From: Tricholomella constricta
Lineage: Eukaryota; Basidiomycota; Agaricomycetes; Agaricales; Lyophyllaceae
NCBI GenBank assembly: GCA_013368375.1
Contig: JAACJP010000026.1
Location: 1 to 64,000 of the forward strand
Reading direction: 5' to 3'
DNA length: 64,000 bases
Positions 33,301-50,623 of this stretch are shown here, piece after piece. Under the pieces are notes generated by a model. It was not told the origin of the DNA, ran no database searches, and saw only the letters and a program-made list of their open reading frames with translations. Position 1 is the stretch's first letter; each line of letters opens with the position of its first letter. The translations under genes were made by a program, and so were the position numbers.

Positions 33301-35024
33301 ATCGCCATGGAATAGGACGAGGAATAAGGGAAAAACACTTGGGGCAGCAAGCAGTCCGAATGATTTCTGGTTCCACACAGTACAGGCGATATGCTGTGCG
33401 AACGTCGCCAGGAATTTTGAGATCCAAAAGCTTAACGTTAAACCCAGATGAAAAGAGAGCAACTCCAAGAAGATGAAGAGTGGTAGCAAGGATGAGTTGA
33501 ATTGCCCGCAGAGCTTTGTTGGCAGTAGAGCGGCTCACACCGGCTCTGATATGAAGCCAGACAACGAGCGAGCAAACCATTTTCACAATTAGCGCCACAG
33601 GAAAGTCGATAACTCAGATATTATCAGCATAAATACAAGAAATAACAGACATCACTCACATTTTGGGTAACTTGAATCTCTGGGATGTGTTGGTGCCAGA
33701 GATGGCTGCTGATTCTGCTCCGGTGACACTGGTCTTTTATCACGTTTCTCATGCTTGAGACGTGTCGATGAATCAACAACCTGTCCCAGTTGCTCTACCC
33801 CATCAACAGTTGTAGTATATGCCCTGCACGCTGTACAGGTACATACAACTGGTGCCATTGGAGAATGAAGAAGTAAAGGTGTGTGTTATCTGTGATCAGC
33901 TTCATGCGTCGGCACAATCTCAAACCGATCATTTTTCCAAAAGTAGTAATATTACATAATGATGGTCAAACATTGGCCAACCGCCAGTCAACCACCGGCC
34001 AACCGCCTCAAGGGCAGTTGATTCTCAACCGCCCTGGCTTTTGCCTCTTGTGATAATGAAGTAGCTTCCCTCCAGGGATCGGCCGGTACTCACGAGAATT
34101 ATCATGGTCACTGCGATCAAAATGTCCGCCACAGAATTTCCGATTAACCAAAGCTAAAGAACATCGGGTCAAGGACCATGGAATCAAAGAGAATCGGGCT
34201 CACATAAAGATATTGGACATGGTGGTGCGCTTCGGCAAAATCATGACTTAAATCAGCCTTTGCATTCATTGGGAGTTAGGTTTTATTAGGCAATCGTGGA
34301 AGTAGAATGACAGACCCGAACTGTTCCAGACACTCCACCCACGAGCTGAGCGACGGAGACCTACGAAGCGTCTGTCGCATTAGGCACGAGTTGGACTCGG
34401 TACTCGCAATTGGCAACTCACACAGGCGATGGTTATCGAGATCCACCAGACCTCGTTCCGCAGAGTCCAAATCCGATAACAGAAAAATAGCTGGATAATG
34501 AAGGCAGTTATGGATCCAAGCAAAGGTGTATCAAAGGGAGAGAAATATGTATCTCCCAAATGATTCATGTTCCCATATCCCGAGCCAAACCAATAACAGA
34601 CATCAGCGGCACAAAAGCACGATTGTATAGTCTCTATGACCAGAACGGCGTATGCTTTGCGAACCCAAGATCAAAATTTGGTGACGTAGGTCAAATGTGA
34701 ATTTTACCAAGTGTCTTGAACTTCCAGTTGTCCCCCGGAAACGACAGGTGGTAGATATCTAGATACTTTGAGCTGACTGAAACAGTCATAGAATAAAGAA
34801 AATACTGACAGACTTGAAGGGATAGAACTCCATACATCGCATAATTAAAAAGCGATCCGAGGAGCTAGGCGTTCTCTAAGGCCCATTGCACATTAGAACT
34901 TTAAGGAGGGAACAAACAAGAGGCGCGGTGCTAAAATTCATAAATCAACGGGGGGTCATAATTTCAATGCACAAAGGACTCACATTTGAGGTATATTGGG
35001 CGGAATTGGGGGCAGAGTCGCCAT
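30361..35024 (-). CDS. DUF6534-type seven-helix membrane protein, with a transposon in one intron
   Basis: The start at 35024 gives MATLPPIPPNIPQ. A 13-nt micro-exon (34918-34930) supplies ITAPL, and LLGSLFNYAMYGVLSLQV follows. Later exons give YLDIYHLSFPGDNWKFKTL, PLLGSITAFIIQLFFCYRIWTLRNEVWW, VSVAQLVGGVSGT, and LWLIGNSVADILIAVTMIIL. After the large intron (30944-34093) come ILIRLVRLVIETNCLTGLYIF, SNYFICPTLILGKLYSN and TLLATFNNRL. This series matches the basidiomycete-expanded DUF6533/DUF6534 family of 7TM proteins, whose function is unknown. All junctions read in phase, so the gene seems intact although 3.08 kb of transposon sits in one intron. Without the insertion that intron would be 68 nt. 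Confidence 0.85.
30974..31050 (+). repeat. Left terminal inverted repeat (77 bp)
   Basis: Exact reverse complement of 33976-34052. It contains an inner near-palindrome (GGGCGGTTGAGAATCAACTGCCC) and GGCGGTTGGC-like units that recur, which may be transposase-binding sites. Confidence 0.95.
31245..32815 (+). CDS. Unknown protein carried inside the CACTA-like transposon
   Basis: Four exons (31245-31475, 31523-32106, about 32165-32399, about 32450-32815) join in phase through introns with normal GT-AG ends, giving roughly 470 residues. The N-terminus is Ser/Thr/Lys-rich with basic patches KGKRKRTD and KKPRRKR that look like nuclear localisation signals. The middle is helical (for example HLLFIFRTVACLGLNRWAPDVL and FEQVSVAHAYSHMGNNLSFIRDF). 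A later block reads KVPIDWFDPTYWNEILTVRERYDYM, and the protein ends in an acidic EEEEEDDEEDDSE tail. I recognise no catalytic motif. The second gene of CACTA elements usually encodes a DNA-binding helper, so an element accessory protein is plausible; a captured host gene is the alternative. The frame appears intact. Confidence 0.75.
32846..32932 (+). repeat. Short direct repeat downstream of the accessory gene
   Basis: TGCGCAGGGCG-GTCAATAT occurs at 32846-32865 and 32913-32932 with one mismatch, each preceded by a CTT-rich stretch. It lies in the spacer between the two convergent genes of the element. Confidence 0.6.
32933..33858 (-). pseudogene. Truncated transposase-like gene (fungal CACTA/Tnp2 N-terminal region)
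   Basis: Exon 1 starts MAPVVCTCTACRAYTTTVDG at 33858 and joins at its GTGAGT donor to FIDFPVALIVKMVCSLVVWLHIRAGVSRSTANKAL. Then come IPGDVRTAYRLYCVEPEIIRTACCPKCF, IPWRCQW...PRSQPCNTELW and LYSTQSFDSWLHFFLSRKIIDDSLRDT. The Cys-rich pairs and the order of segments match, from memory, the N-terminal zinc region of the Agaricomycete CACTA-type transposases. The frame stops at 32933, about 290 residues from the start, whereas full proteins are about 1,000 residues with an RNase-H-like core. So this is a deletion derivative that might still bind DNA or compete with an active transposase. Confidence 0.65.
33976..34052 (-). repeat. Right terminal inverted repeat (77 bp)
   Basis: Exact reverse complement of 30974-31050. 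Confidence 0.95.
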
Positions 35025-36057
35025 CGCGTAAATTATGAACGAGAGGCCAAAGCGAGAATTATAAAGAGGGATATTAGTATGACCATAACGAATGTCAGTT
35101 ACATCTAGCATGCGACACCTAACTTGATCTTTCATATCACAAATACCATAAGTCATCATACGGAAAGATAAACCAGGAGATCCGGGACCTGTGTGTTCCA
35201 AGTGGGATGTCAGGAAAGTGGAAGGGAAGGCAATCGACGCACAAGGTTGCATCAAAAGAAACCCGGATTGAGGAGCTACATAATTGTAAACTTGAGTAGG
35301 ATCAACGTGGTATTGTTGCCCCACATATGAACCACATATCTCAAATGCTCCAAGTCGCGGGTGCTGTATTGATAGGTAGGTATACAATCACAGTGGCAGA
35401 GCGTGCGACGTCCTTTCCTTTGGGAGAAGAAGCTCGGACACTGTGTCGGTCGACGTTCCCCTTCCATTACCTTACGTGTTAGATGTCATACGAGTAGATG
35501 CGACGCGAAACAAAGCGTGACTGCTGCATGACCCATGATCACTTGTTCGTCAAGGTGTGTCCGCATCATTGTCAGATCAAGTGCCGTGAATTCGCGTTCA
35601 TCAATTGGTATAGCACTTGCTGCTTAACTTTAGCACAAAGAAAGAAATCATCTTACAGGGATACCACCGCACCATCTCTGATACATTGGAACTTCGACCT
35701 TGAACGGAATAGATCTAGAACAGTTCATCATGAAGAGGTTCTAAGTACGCAAGTTACGGAATTGTCATTCACAGAGTAAATGTAATCCACATACAACACG
35801 AGACGCCAAGTGATTGGCCTCATCCGGCGCCTTCTCATCCCATACTTCTCTTCTGCTCTGAGAAAAATTCAAGGGGATTGTGGGAGAATCAGATCATCTG
35901 GATTTCTCAAAATGTTTTGCCGATGCAATTGAGTACCCATTTGGCGATCGCAGACTGCGATTGAAGAGATACCAGCCTGAGGGTTCAGGCATGTTGACAA
36001 GTGTGGGCGATATGCAACGAATATCTTCGAAAGTCGAGCGAAGGGTGCTGATTTGCC
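35025..36057. other. Intergenic, no gene seen
   Basis: About 1 kb between the start of the 7TM gene and the stop codon of MED9. Frames such as 35498-35779 (plus) have no motif. Confidence 0.5.
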
Positions 36058-36544
36058 CTATTCATGGAACGGAGTCGACGCCATGGAGTCGATCTCCATT
36101 TTATTGTCGGAAACAGACTGTCCTCCTGACACTAAAGCTTTAGCGGCAAATTGAGCGAGCTGTTCCCTGCAATAGAAAGACATATTGAATGGAAGGAAAT
36201 TCCTTGGAAGTGGGGTCACCGGACATACCGTTTTCCGTCCCTCAGTTTCTCGAGCATCTCTATGACTTCATCCTGATCCTGCACGAGCATTTCGCCTCCT
36301 GGCAGTCCTGCTGCAAGATCCTTCGCTTGATTGATAGCGTTCTTGAAATCATTGGTCTAGGAACAAAGAAATCATCTTGAGCAGTCACAAAGTTAAGTGC
36401 GTCCGCACGACCCACTGCTTGTAATAGTGCTTGTTTTGCCTGTGGAGTAACGATCCCCTCCGAATTTTGAGTAAGTTCGAGGATAGTGACGAGCTTCAGG
36501 AGGAGGCTTTCATAGAGACTTGTGGGTAGTGGATTCGTCGACAT
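36058..36544 (-). CDS. MED9: Mediator complex subunit 9
   Basis: Med9 belongs to the middle module of Mediator, which links activators to RNA polymerase II. Three exons give about 125 residues: MSTNPLPTSLYESLLLKLVTILELTQ, then ATNDFKNAINQAKDLAAGLPGGEMLVQDQDEVIEMLEKLRDGKR, then EQLAQFAAKALVSGG with a short polar tail ending at 36058. The central AK-L--GLPG---L--QDQDEVIE-LE-L---KR block is the Med9/CSE2 signature of two antiparallel helices. Length suits fungal Med9. It lies upstream of RPB1, the polymerase subunit it works with, in divergent orientation, though 1.6 kb apart. Confidence 0.8.
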
Positions 36545-38133
36545 AGCCCTCCTGTGAACTCGGAGCCAGAGTGGCTTTGTTTGGCAGCGTATTTCTATTG
36601 CACAGATCACAACAGCTTCCTTTAATGATTCCGGGCTATGCATATCAACATATCGACGCAGCGAACAAACCAAACTTTTATGAACTCGACTTAACTCGAC
36701 TCAGGGGTCTTTACATCTCGCCTAAATCCTACGTGTACTCTGGCGTCTTTTCTATTTTTGACTTACTGATCCTGGATGCTGGACCTCGGGGCTAAATTTA
36801 GATCAGTGCCTTACACACACGCATGCTCGGAGTGACCGAGTGGCTGAACGCTCATTAACGCCGCCAAACCATATCAGGAGGACAAAAAACGCTCGAAAAA
36901 TCCTGTAGAGGTGACCAAGGCCGGAGAACTGTGGATACAGGAAAGCCTGAAAGACCTGCAGAAGGGCAACCTCAACGCGACCCTGATTATCGTCGCTCTC
37001 AGGACATGCCCGCAGAATTTGAAGTTATCCACGATAGACGGTCCTGATATTTCGTGCGAAGTAGTGAGGGCAATGAGGCAGAAATAACAACCCATTTCGA
37101 TCTTAAGAAGGTGGTACAGACGTTCGGGAAGGGGACAGAAAAATCATCGCTGGACGAACGTGAAGTATAGATGCTGCTATATCTGGGAGCAGTGGGCCGG
37201 ACGCTAAAAACCAACCGTTTGTTTGAGTCGTTGGGGAGATTGGCTTGTTGCGTGAGGCCACAAGGCTTCTGCGCCATTGTGGGTCCGAGTCTGAAGTTAT
37301 CATGCATGAACAGACCGCCGTAATCCACGCGACTCAAGCATGATCTGTAACGTCGTGGAAACCAAGATTGCAGTGAATCGGCAGCATGTGGGTTCTAGGA
37401 GCGACATCAGGAGCAGGCGGAAAAAGGATCGTTTTCGGACAAGCGTGGCTATGCTCGTACGAGCTCCAGACAGATCAAGTGGGAATATTAATCTCTATCA
37501 ACGCGAGTTCAGGCAGTTCCAGTTCCAGTGGTGAGTTCGCCTAGGTCAGGTGATCAATGGTTGCTTATCAAGGCAATCAAATGCCAGAAAAGACCAGGTT
37601 GCTTGTCGGGAAGGACACTAGAGAGCCTTGAGGATCGTATGATTTGTAGAGCGGCATGGAGGTATAAATATGGCGGTTCAAAGCCTTTAGAGTGGTCAGA
37701 GGGAAGAGAGGAATGGTGGTGGCAGTGCGTCAACAACGGATCCGACACAAATTGTAGCGGAGTCAGAAACCTAAGCGCATCGTTGGTTGTCCCCCAACCA
37801 CCATAACCGTTTCGCTCGTAGTCCAGCAAGTGGTCTAATCGCGCTCTCTGCCCGTCCAAACAGGTCCGGTAGACCGACATATCGTCGACCTTCACAGCCT
37901 CAACTTGGCCCAACTTCCCGGTTTTTTTATATTGCTCTTCTCGTCAATTTTTCAAGTTCACGCAAAACTTGATTCAAATCCCCTCAAAGCTCCACGGAAC
38001 CTTACCTTTCTTTCGCAAATTGCGCTAATACCTTACTTGGCCCCGTTTTACGACTTTTTCCCGCTGGTTATCCTCCGCCTGACCCGCCTTTGGCCCGTCG
38101 CAAACCAACCCCGTTGTCCTATACTCTATCGTC
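36545..38133. other. Intergenic region between MED9 and RPB1
   Basis: 1.6 kb. It contains the RPB1 promoter and leader, and one orphan open frame at 36848-37087 on the plus strand, listed separately. A tRNA-like box A near 36832 has no box B and was rejected. Confidence 0.5.
36848..37087 (+). pseudogene. Orphan open frame, possible gene remnant
   Basis: 79 sense codons between two stops, with protein-like composition (for example GELWIQESLKDLQKGNLNATLIIVALRTCP) but no ATG and no visible splice partner. I do not recognise the family. It may be the last exon of a lost gene or of a repeated element. Confidence 0.3.
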
Positions 38134-44889
<6,756 letters not shown>

Positions 44890-45269
44890 AGGACATTGAA
44901 GAGTGTGCTCTGTTCTGTTATCTTTTGCGGCATGCATTATATCTAGCTGTTTTTATGTTTTTAAGCACCATCATGTAGAATAGTCGCACGTTTCCTATTG
45001 AGCTAGATATATCTTCCACAAGTTCGTTGTGCTCTTGGCCAGCCTCGCCGGAGAAATCAATCAGAAATTAGGCGCCGCAGCGTTGCCTTCCCGCACAGCC
45101 TTGTTTGCTTACTTCTTTACTCCAGCAATGCGCCGCAGTCAAGTTGGCGTAGTGATGGGTATATATACAAATACCTCCCTCCTTGACTTCCACTCAGCAA
45201 CAGTTTCTCATTCTGTGTCCGGCACGCGTGGAGGTTTATCGATTCTCCCCTTTACCAAAGTTACCAAAG
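44890..45269. other. Intergenic, RPB1 3' end and protease promoter
   Basis: 380 bp. A TATATATACAAAT stretch at about 45160-45172, roughly 100 bp before the protease ATG, is a candidate core promoter. No gene seen. Confidence 0.5.
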
Positions 45270-47035
45270 ATGCACCTCTTTGTGTGCCTTGCCCTGTCTC
45301 TTGTACATCTGACACTGGCTCGACTGCGGGAGCTCACGACGATCACATTAATCGCTCGATCCCTTGAAAAACGAGGCAGATTAACCCGAAGGACACCCAG
45401 AGCAACCAGTGTCCCCCTTCGGAATTATATTCTTGGCACAGACCTTCAGTAAGCTTATCCAAGTCTGTTCTTGGAGGTGGCACAGGGTAACACTCAGGGA
45501 TAAATCAGGTGGTACGGTGAAATTCAAGGCAGGTTCAGTCGCGCTCCGGCGTATATCGTAAAAGGACTTACGCAAGTCTACAGTCGGAACGCCACCCCAG
45601 ACCTTCACTGTGGTTTTCGACACCGGCTCGGATACGTTTGGGATCCCAGGTCTCGTCTATTGTTATGATCACTCCTTGCGATGATTTAAGCTCTGACAGG
45701 CAAAAATTGTACCTCAAGCTGTTCCAATCAGCGTATCTTCGACTGGGACAAGAGTTCGACGTACAAGTATATTGACAATGGGGAAGGCCTATTTCTCCAG
45801 TTTGCAACTGGCGTCGGGGTTACGCCAGCCAATTCTGTATGTTGATGACTTGCGCCCCTAATCTCAGTGTTGACGCCGTTTCTATAATCTCAGAGTGATC
45901 CGGATTGGATGACTATGTGGGAGGTGTCCGACACGGTATCCGTCGGAGGATTGACAGTTCCCGAAGTCCCTTTCTATCTCATTGATTTGTGTGTCTTCCT
46001 TATGACCTATGCCTGGATGACGTTGTTTGACCGTGTCTCTGTTCCAGCCAATCCCCGTAAGGCTCACCGCGATTTTCGCTTTCTGGTGCCTCATTGATTG
46101 CATATGCAGTACCTTTGGCCAAGACCCATTTGACGGTATAATGGGTCTAGGAACAGAGCCAGATTCATTTTTTGGAAGCCTGGTAGCTCAAGGTTTACCA
46201 GGTAAGTTAGCAGCTACGGCAGCTGATTGGGTCTTAAACTCATAAATTATATGTACATCCCCAGCGCTGTTCAGTTTTTATTTGACGCCACACTCGATCG
46301 GAAATGCAGAATTGACATTAGGTGGCATCGACCACTCGAAATTCAAGGGACCAATGGTCTTCAGTCCAATCCACCCAAATGCCGGCTTCTGGTCTCTCAT
46401 TTCCAACCGGGTCGTAGTAAATGGGAAAACGACCGAGTCCCTTTCGCAACCTCACAGGTTTATCTTTGATTCCGCTACCAGCAACCTCGTGTTTCCTAAG
46501 ACTTTGACGGAGGTTTGATCAGTCAACCGGTTCATGACTTTTTCTCCCATGCTGAAAGACATCTTCCCAGAGTATTTATTCCCTGATATCGCCCGACATC
46601 GCCCCCAATGCAGCCGTCCCCGGTACATATGGCATACCCTGTCGTCAGCTGAAGTCTCTCCCTGCTGTCGTTGACTTCACCTTCACATCCACGACGGGGG
46701 AACCCTTCAACCTCACACTTCCGACAACTGAGCTAAGCATTGGACCCTTCGCGTCGAATAAGTTGCTCTGTCAAACTGTGATCAACGCCTTTGATTTCCA
46801 ATTCGACCCTATCATTGGCGGGTCCCTTTTGAAACACTACTACTCGACCTGGGATGCTGGAAATAAGACGATGGGCTTTGCCAAGACGGTGAGCATGAAC
46901 TCTGCCTCTGGAGAAATTGGATCTCCTAATGTGGACGCTAGAACTAGAAGTGTTCCAAGGCTCGACATTGTGGGCGGAAATAAGAAACACAAAGAAAATT
47001 CACAATTCACAATTGTACGATGGAGAGATACATAA
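45270..47035 (+). CDS. Secreted pepsin-like aspartic protease (family A1)
   Basis: The start at 45270 encodes a signal peptide, MHLFVCLALSLVHLTLA. After a propeptide with basic residues the mature enzyme begins near WYG-I...GTP. The first active-site block is VVFDTGSDTFGIPG (DTG intact), and CSSCSNQRIFDWDKSSTYKYIDNG follows. FGQDPFDGIMGLG and LTLGGIDHSKFKGPM are family landmarks. The second active-site block reads FIFDSATSNLVFP, with Asp kept but DSA in place of the usual DTG or DSG. The C-terminal part FDFQFDPIIGGSLLKHYYSTWDAGNKTMGFAK is typical, with an extra tail to 47035. About eight exons. The likely role is extracellular protein digestion or cell-wall processing. Confidence 0.85.
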
Positions 47036-47218
47036 GAGTACCAGGTGAAGCAAGTCCAGTTTACATAGGCGTCCAGAGTAGACAGTCAATAGTAAAAATA
47101 GAAGAGCATAAGAAATGTTCAGTGTTCATCAAGAAAGCCTTTGAACCCCGTCAATCAGAAATGCGACGGCAGCCGAAGAAATTGATTGGACCCACAATTT
47201 TAGATTGAGCCCACTTGT

Positions 47219-47829
47219 TTAGAATGGGAAGACGTAGCCTGCGATCCCCTCCTTGTTGTATCCGTTCCGGGCGGCGCTGTCGCGCTCCGAAGCAGATGTG
47301 GTGTAGAAATGGTCGATACCTGTCGGGTTGTAGAGGCGGTAGAGTGGGACGCCGCCGCAGTTATCGTTGGGATATATCCAGCCGGTGATGCCTTCATTTT
47401 TGTACCCGAGGTTTGAGGCAGCATTGTCTCTCTCTTGAGCGTTGGTAGTGTAGAAATGGTCGGTGCCACCGCTGCTATAGAGGCGGAAGAACGGGACCGT
47501 TCCGGGCTGACTGTTGGAGAAAACGTAGGCAGCAGTGCCCTCGTTGTTGTATCCTAGACGGAATGAGTTTCGCCACTCCCCGCGGTTGGCCGTGTAGAAG
47601 TGATCAACGACGCGGGGGTTATAAGCCCTGAACCAGGGCACCGCGCGACGAGGGTTACCGCAGGCCTGAGGAGCCCGTGCCTTTTGGAGGAAACTATTGA
47701 GAGCTGGAGAATGACGACAGCTGGGAACCAAACCTCGATGTCGCGCTTGACATCTTCTGCTTCAGGTAAGGCACCAACAAACGTGGCTGCAGCAGCAATG
47801 ACGGATACGACGAAGAGTCCAAATTTCAT
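47219..47829 (-). CDS. Secreted protein with DHFYT repeats (DUF5648-like)
   Basis: The start MKFGLFVVSVIAAAATFVGA at 47829 is a clear signal peptide. After a short intron near 47.73 kb the mature protein has three repeats of about 45 residues, each with P-FR-Y...DHFYT and N---RD-A...GY--EG--GYVF or similar: VPWFRAYNPRVVDHFYTA, VPFFRLYSSGGTDHFYTT and VPLYRLYNPTGIDHFYTT. This is the beta-propeller-like repeat of PF18885-type proteins, found in bacteria and fungi next to secreted hydrolases or alone. The function is unproven; carbohydrate or cell-surface binding is a guess. The exact exon junction was not resolved. It converges with the aspartic protease gene. Confidence 0.75.
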
Positions 47830-49066
47830 GTGCAAGGAAGGTATGAGAAAAATATAGTGAGTTCTGTTCAGTAAACAGTCAACTCACCAGGCTTATATAG
47901 AAAGTCAGTTTCCTAAATACGTTCCCGGGCTCAATCTTCCGTTTCTAATAATAGGGATTCCGTAGAGCATAGTATCGCAGGAGAAAAAGGATCCGCAATG
48001 AAACACTGCCTCGATCTATGAATTGTTAGGCCGAGAAAGAGGTGGAGAAAGCCCTCAAAACAGTCTCGACTAGTTCCGAGAGCTAGGGCCAGGGAGGAAT
48101 GCTGATATCCGATACAACCAATGGTATTTTCCGCAGCGATGAGATTAAATCACATTGCAAGGTAGGAAAGTGCTTCGCTGTAAGCCCAGAATGTGTCGAA
48201 GCTAGCAAGACTGGGCAGCTCATCGACGAAGCGGTCCTAGTAGTTTGACAGAGAGTCCAAGGCGAATGCTCGAACTTGCAGATCGAACAAACACAACGGT
48301 GTGAGGCAGTGTGAGGCCCGGGAAAGGAGGGCCAACATATTGAGAAGGATCGAGAGGACCGACTCCGAGACAGATCGATCGACTTCGGCGGCGACCCGCC
48401 GTCGTTCCGGCAGTAGGGTGACTTCACAATAGTTCACAGCATCTGAGGTGCCTAGAAGAGTTCGACGAGATGCTGTCAACATCTGTTCCATGTTATAGAG
48501 TAAATCTTATAAGTTTGGACGATGGCGGAGAAAATCCAAAGAAAAATGCAGGATAACGTGATGAGAAACCAAAACCGGTAAACATCGTCAACTTTCAATT
48601 CAACGAGTCAAGTGACAAGTTACCAAATTCGAACCTGTCGCACAAGGTGAGGTAGGCTCGCGACCAGAACAATGGACGACTTCAAGCCCTGAGACTCAAG
48701 AGTCACTATACTTACTCAAGCCTGATGACGTTGAATGGGTTCTGGTGACTCTGCGGGCCTGGCTGTGGCTGGAAAGATCTGAACTTCTCCTCAAGAGGGC
48801 ACGTCTTGTTATCGAGACTTGGAATCTTTATTTACTCGGTCCTGCCTTTACAATGGACTCTGACGGTTGGTCTGGCAACAACTGGCAACTACAATAGACC
48901 TGATGCATTCCTTCGACACGTTGGCCCTCTAAATTGGGAACAATAGGCTTCAAGTTCGGTATTTAAACTCGTAAAGTCTGACTCGCCTGCACCCACAACT
49001 GACCTGCCACCTCGGGCAACTTGCAAACCTCCATTGACCAATTGTTCAATCTGCCTTATCCCACCA
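47830..49066. other. Intergenic, no supported gene
   Basis: 1.2 kb. The minus strand has two overlapping frames (48237-48491 beginning MEQMLTASRRTLLG, and 48083-48427) without recognised motifs. They could be parts of a small unknown gene, but I cannot support one. Confidence 0.4.
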
Positions 49067-49594
49067 ATGGCTAAATCATCTCACACAACAGCTGTCTACT
49101 CCGCACCTACATCTGGTCAGCCACGTCGTCTCTGGAGCGACTTACCGGACGAGCTTCCAGGACTTGAGGAAATCTTGACCGATCTTGGATGCTCCACGTT
49201 ATCCTGGGATGAACTGAGCTCTAAACTTGCACGGTTTCAATGCTCAAATCCTGAAGCAGGCTCTGACACCACTTCGAATGATTGCATTGGCCCCCAACAA
49301 GTAAGCCATTGATTATCGCAGTTTATCTCCCAAACTCAACAATTTATCTTGATGGAGATTGCCGAAATCTGGCGTAAACTGGAAAGCACCAGGGATTTCT
49401 CACCTGCATGTCGTGAACCCCCCGTGGACATCAATGACCCTGCTCATCACGACGACGATGAGACGGAAATATCTGAATCAGAAGATTCCGGTGAAGACCT
49501 GATTCCTGAACTTGCGACAGATGAAGAAGATTCTGGTCAAGATACCGATGTCGACGAGTTCATCATCATCAGAAGTAATGCAAACCACACATGA
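49067..49594 (+). CDS. Small acidic protein of unknown function
   Basis: The frame from ATG 49067 (MAKSSHTTAVYSAPTSGQPRRLWSDLPDELPGLEEIL) is followed after about 49300 by a donor GTAAGC and then by a second segment EIAEIWRKLESTRDFSPACREPP. The tail is rich in Asp and Glu (DDDETEISESEDSGEDLIPELATDEEDSGQ) and ends at 49594. The acceptor is uncertain: the nearest AG would give an intron of only 21 nt, while a later one near 49356 gives an ordinary length. No family recognised; low sequence complexity suggests a disordered regulatory or nuclear protein. Confidence 0.4.
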
Positions 49595-50623
49595 TCCTTG
49601 GTGTGGGCCCAACTAGAAGTATCCATTCGGAGTGTGAGTTCTCTGTTCTTGAGTTATCCTTCAGCTGAACACTGTCTCGTAGGCTCGGACTGAGCGTTTA
49701 AAATGGGTGATATGATATTTGCCCTTTCCTCAAAGTCTACCAATACAGTATGAAACGCCGACCTGCGAGCGACGGATTGCCATTAATTAAATTACGAAGC
49801 AAAAATTAAATGGCCTCACAGTGGGGTGTACTTCTCAAACGATATTGTACTACTTATGAGTTTGTGGCAAATTCTCGAGGAGAGTGTAGCGGGCCGTCCT
49901 TACGATGAACAGCACCATACGTTGGCCGTTCAAACGTTCAAGTCGGACGTTTGACGTTGCGTTGAAATTTTGAAACGCCGCTCATGCAATGTTCATCCCC
50001 TTCTAGGTTTTTTGAATGAACCTTAGGAATGCTGGACAATCCTCCAAATATTACAACCTCTCTATTATCGACATCATCGATTTGGTTACAAATTCCCCAG
50101 GGCCCAAGTTGAGCGATCCTGACGACATTCATTTTTCTTGTTCGATCACGATCACGAGCATCAGCCGGATTATCTTTCGCCACGCTGGTATACTCTCACA
50201 GTGATCACGATCTGTAAAATGCGTTCCAACCCTTCCTCGACAGCCGCTGAATTGTCGAGATCCATACCATATACAGCCGATGTATTTCTTTGCTTGCCAG
50301 AAATCGGCCTTAAAACACCACCCATTCATCACGGTGCTTTTAGGGGGTTTCAACCTTATAAGAAGGACAAGTATGAGCAGTATTTTCTTTTGTGACGCGC
50401 TAGTGATGCATCTCCGAGAGAAAAGGGTTTTCCCATAGGATTCAGACTTGTACCCCAGGTATTTGACGCTTATCACAAGAATTGATGGGGGCTTGTGTGA
50501 TCGACACGATGAATCCCGCTTTGCGAGGGAGCGCACTATTAAAAGAGCTAAATAACTTCATCTGCTGGACGCGTCACCTATTCTCCCGACCCGTCTACAT
50601 ACTACTCAAACAGGACTCCAAGC
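49595..50623. other. Intergenic, no gene seen
   Basis: About 1 kb with only short frames. The promoter of the downstream NTF2-like gene should be in its last part. Confidence 0.5.

Larger units (their letters stand above)
30974..34052. mobile_element. CACTA-like DNA transposon, non-autonomous, 3,079 bp
   Basis: Bounded by 77-bp perfect terminal inverted repeats that begin CACAAGAGGCAAAAGCC, and flanked by a direct ATA (30971-30973 and 34053-34055). A CAC-start and a 3-bp target duplication fit the CACTA/EnSpm superfamily. Inside are a plus-strand four-exon gene (31245-32815) and, on the minus strand, only the first part of a transposase-like gene (32933-33858). The catalytic part of a transposase is not present, so mobility would need a helper. 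Perfect repeat identity suggests a young insertion. A Harbinger relationship (also 3-bp duplication) is less likely because the transposase remnant is of another type. Confidence 0.88.

Noticed and set aside
36825..36900. tRNA-like sequence with a box A (TGACCGAGTGGC)
   Set aside because: No box B (GGTTCRANNCC) follows and no acceptor stem can be drawn.
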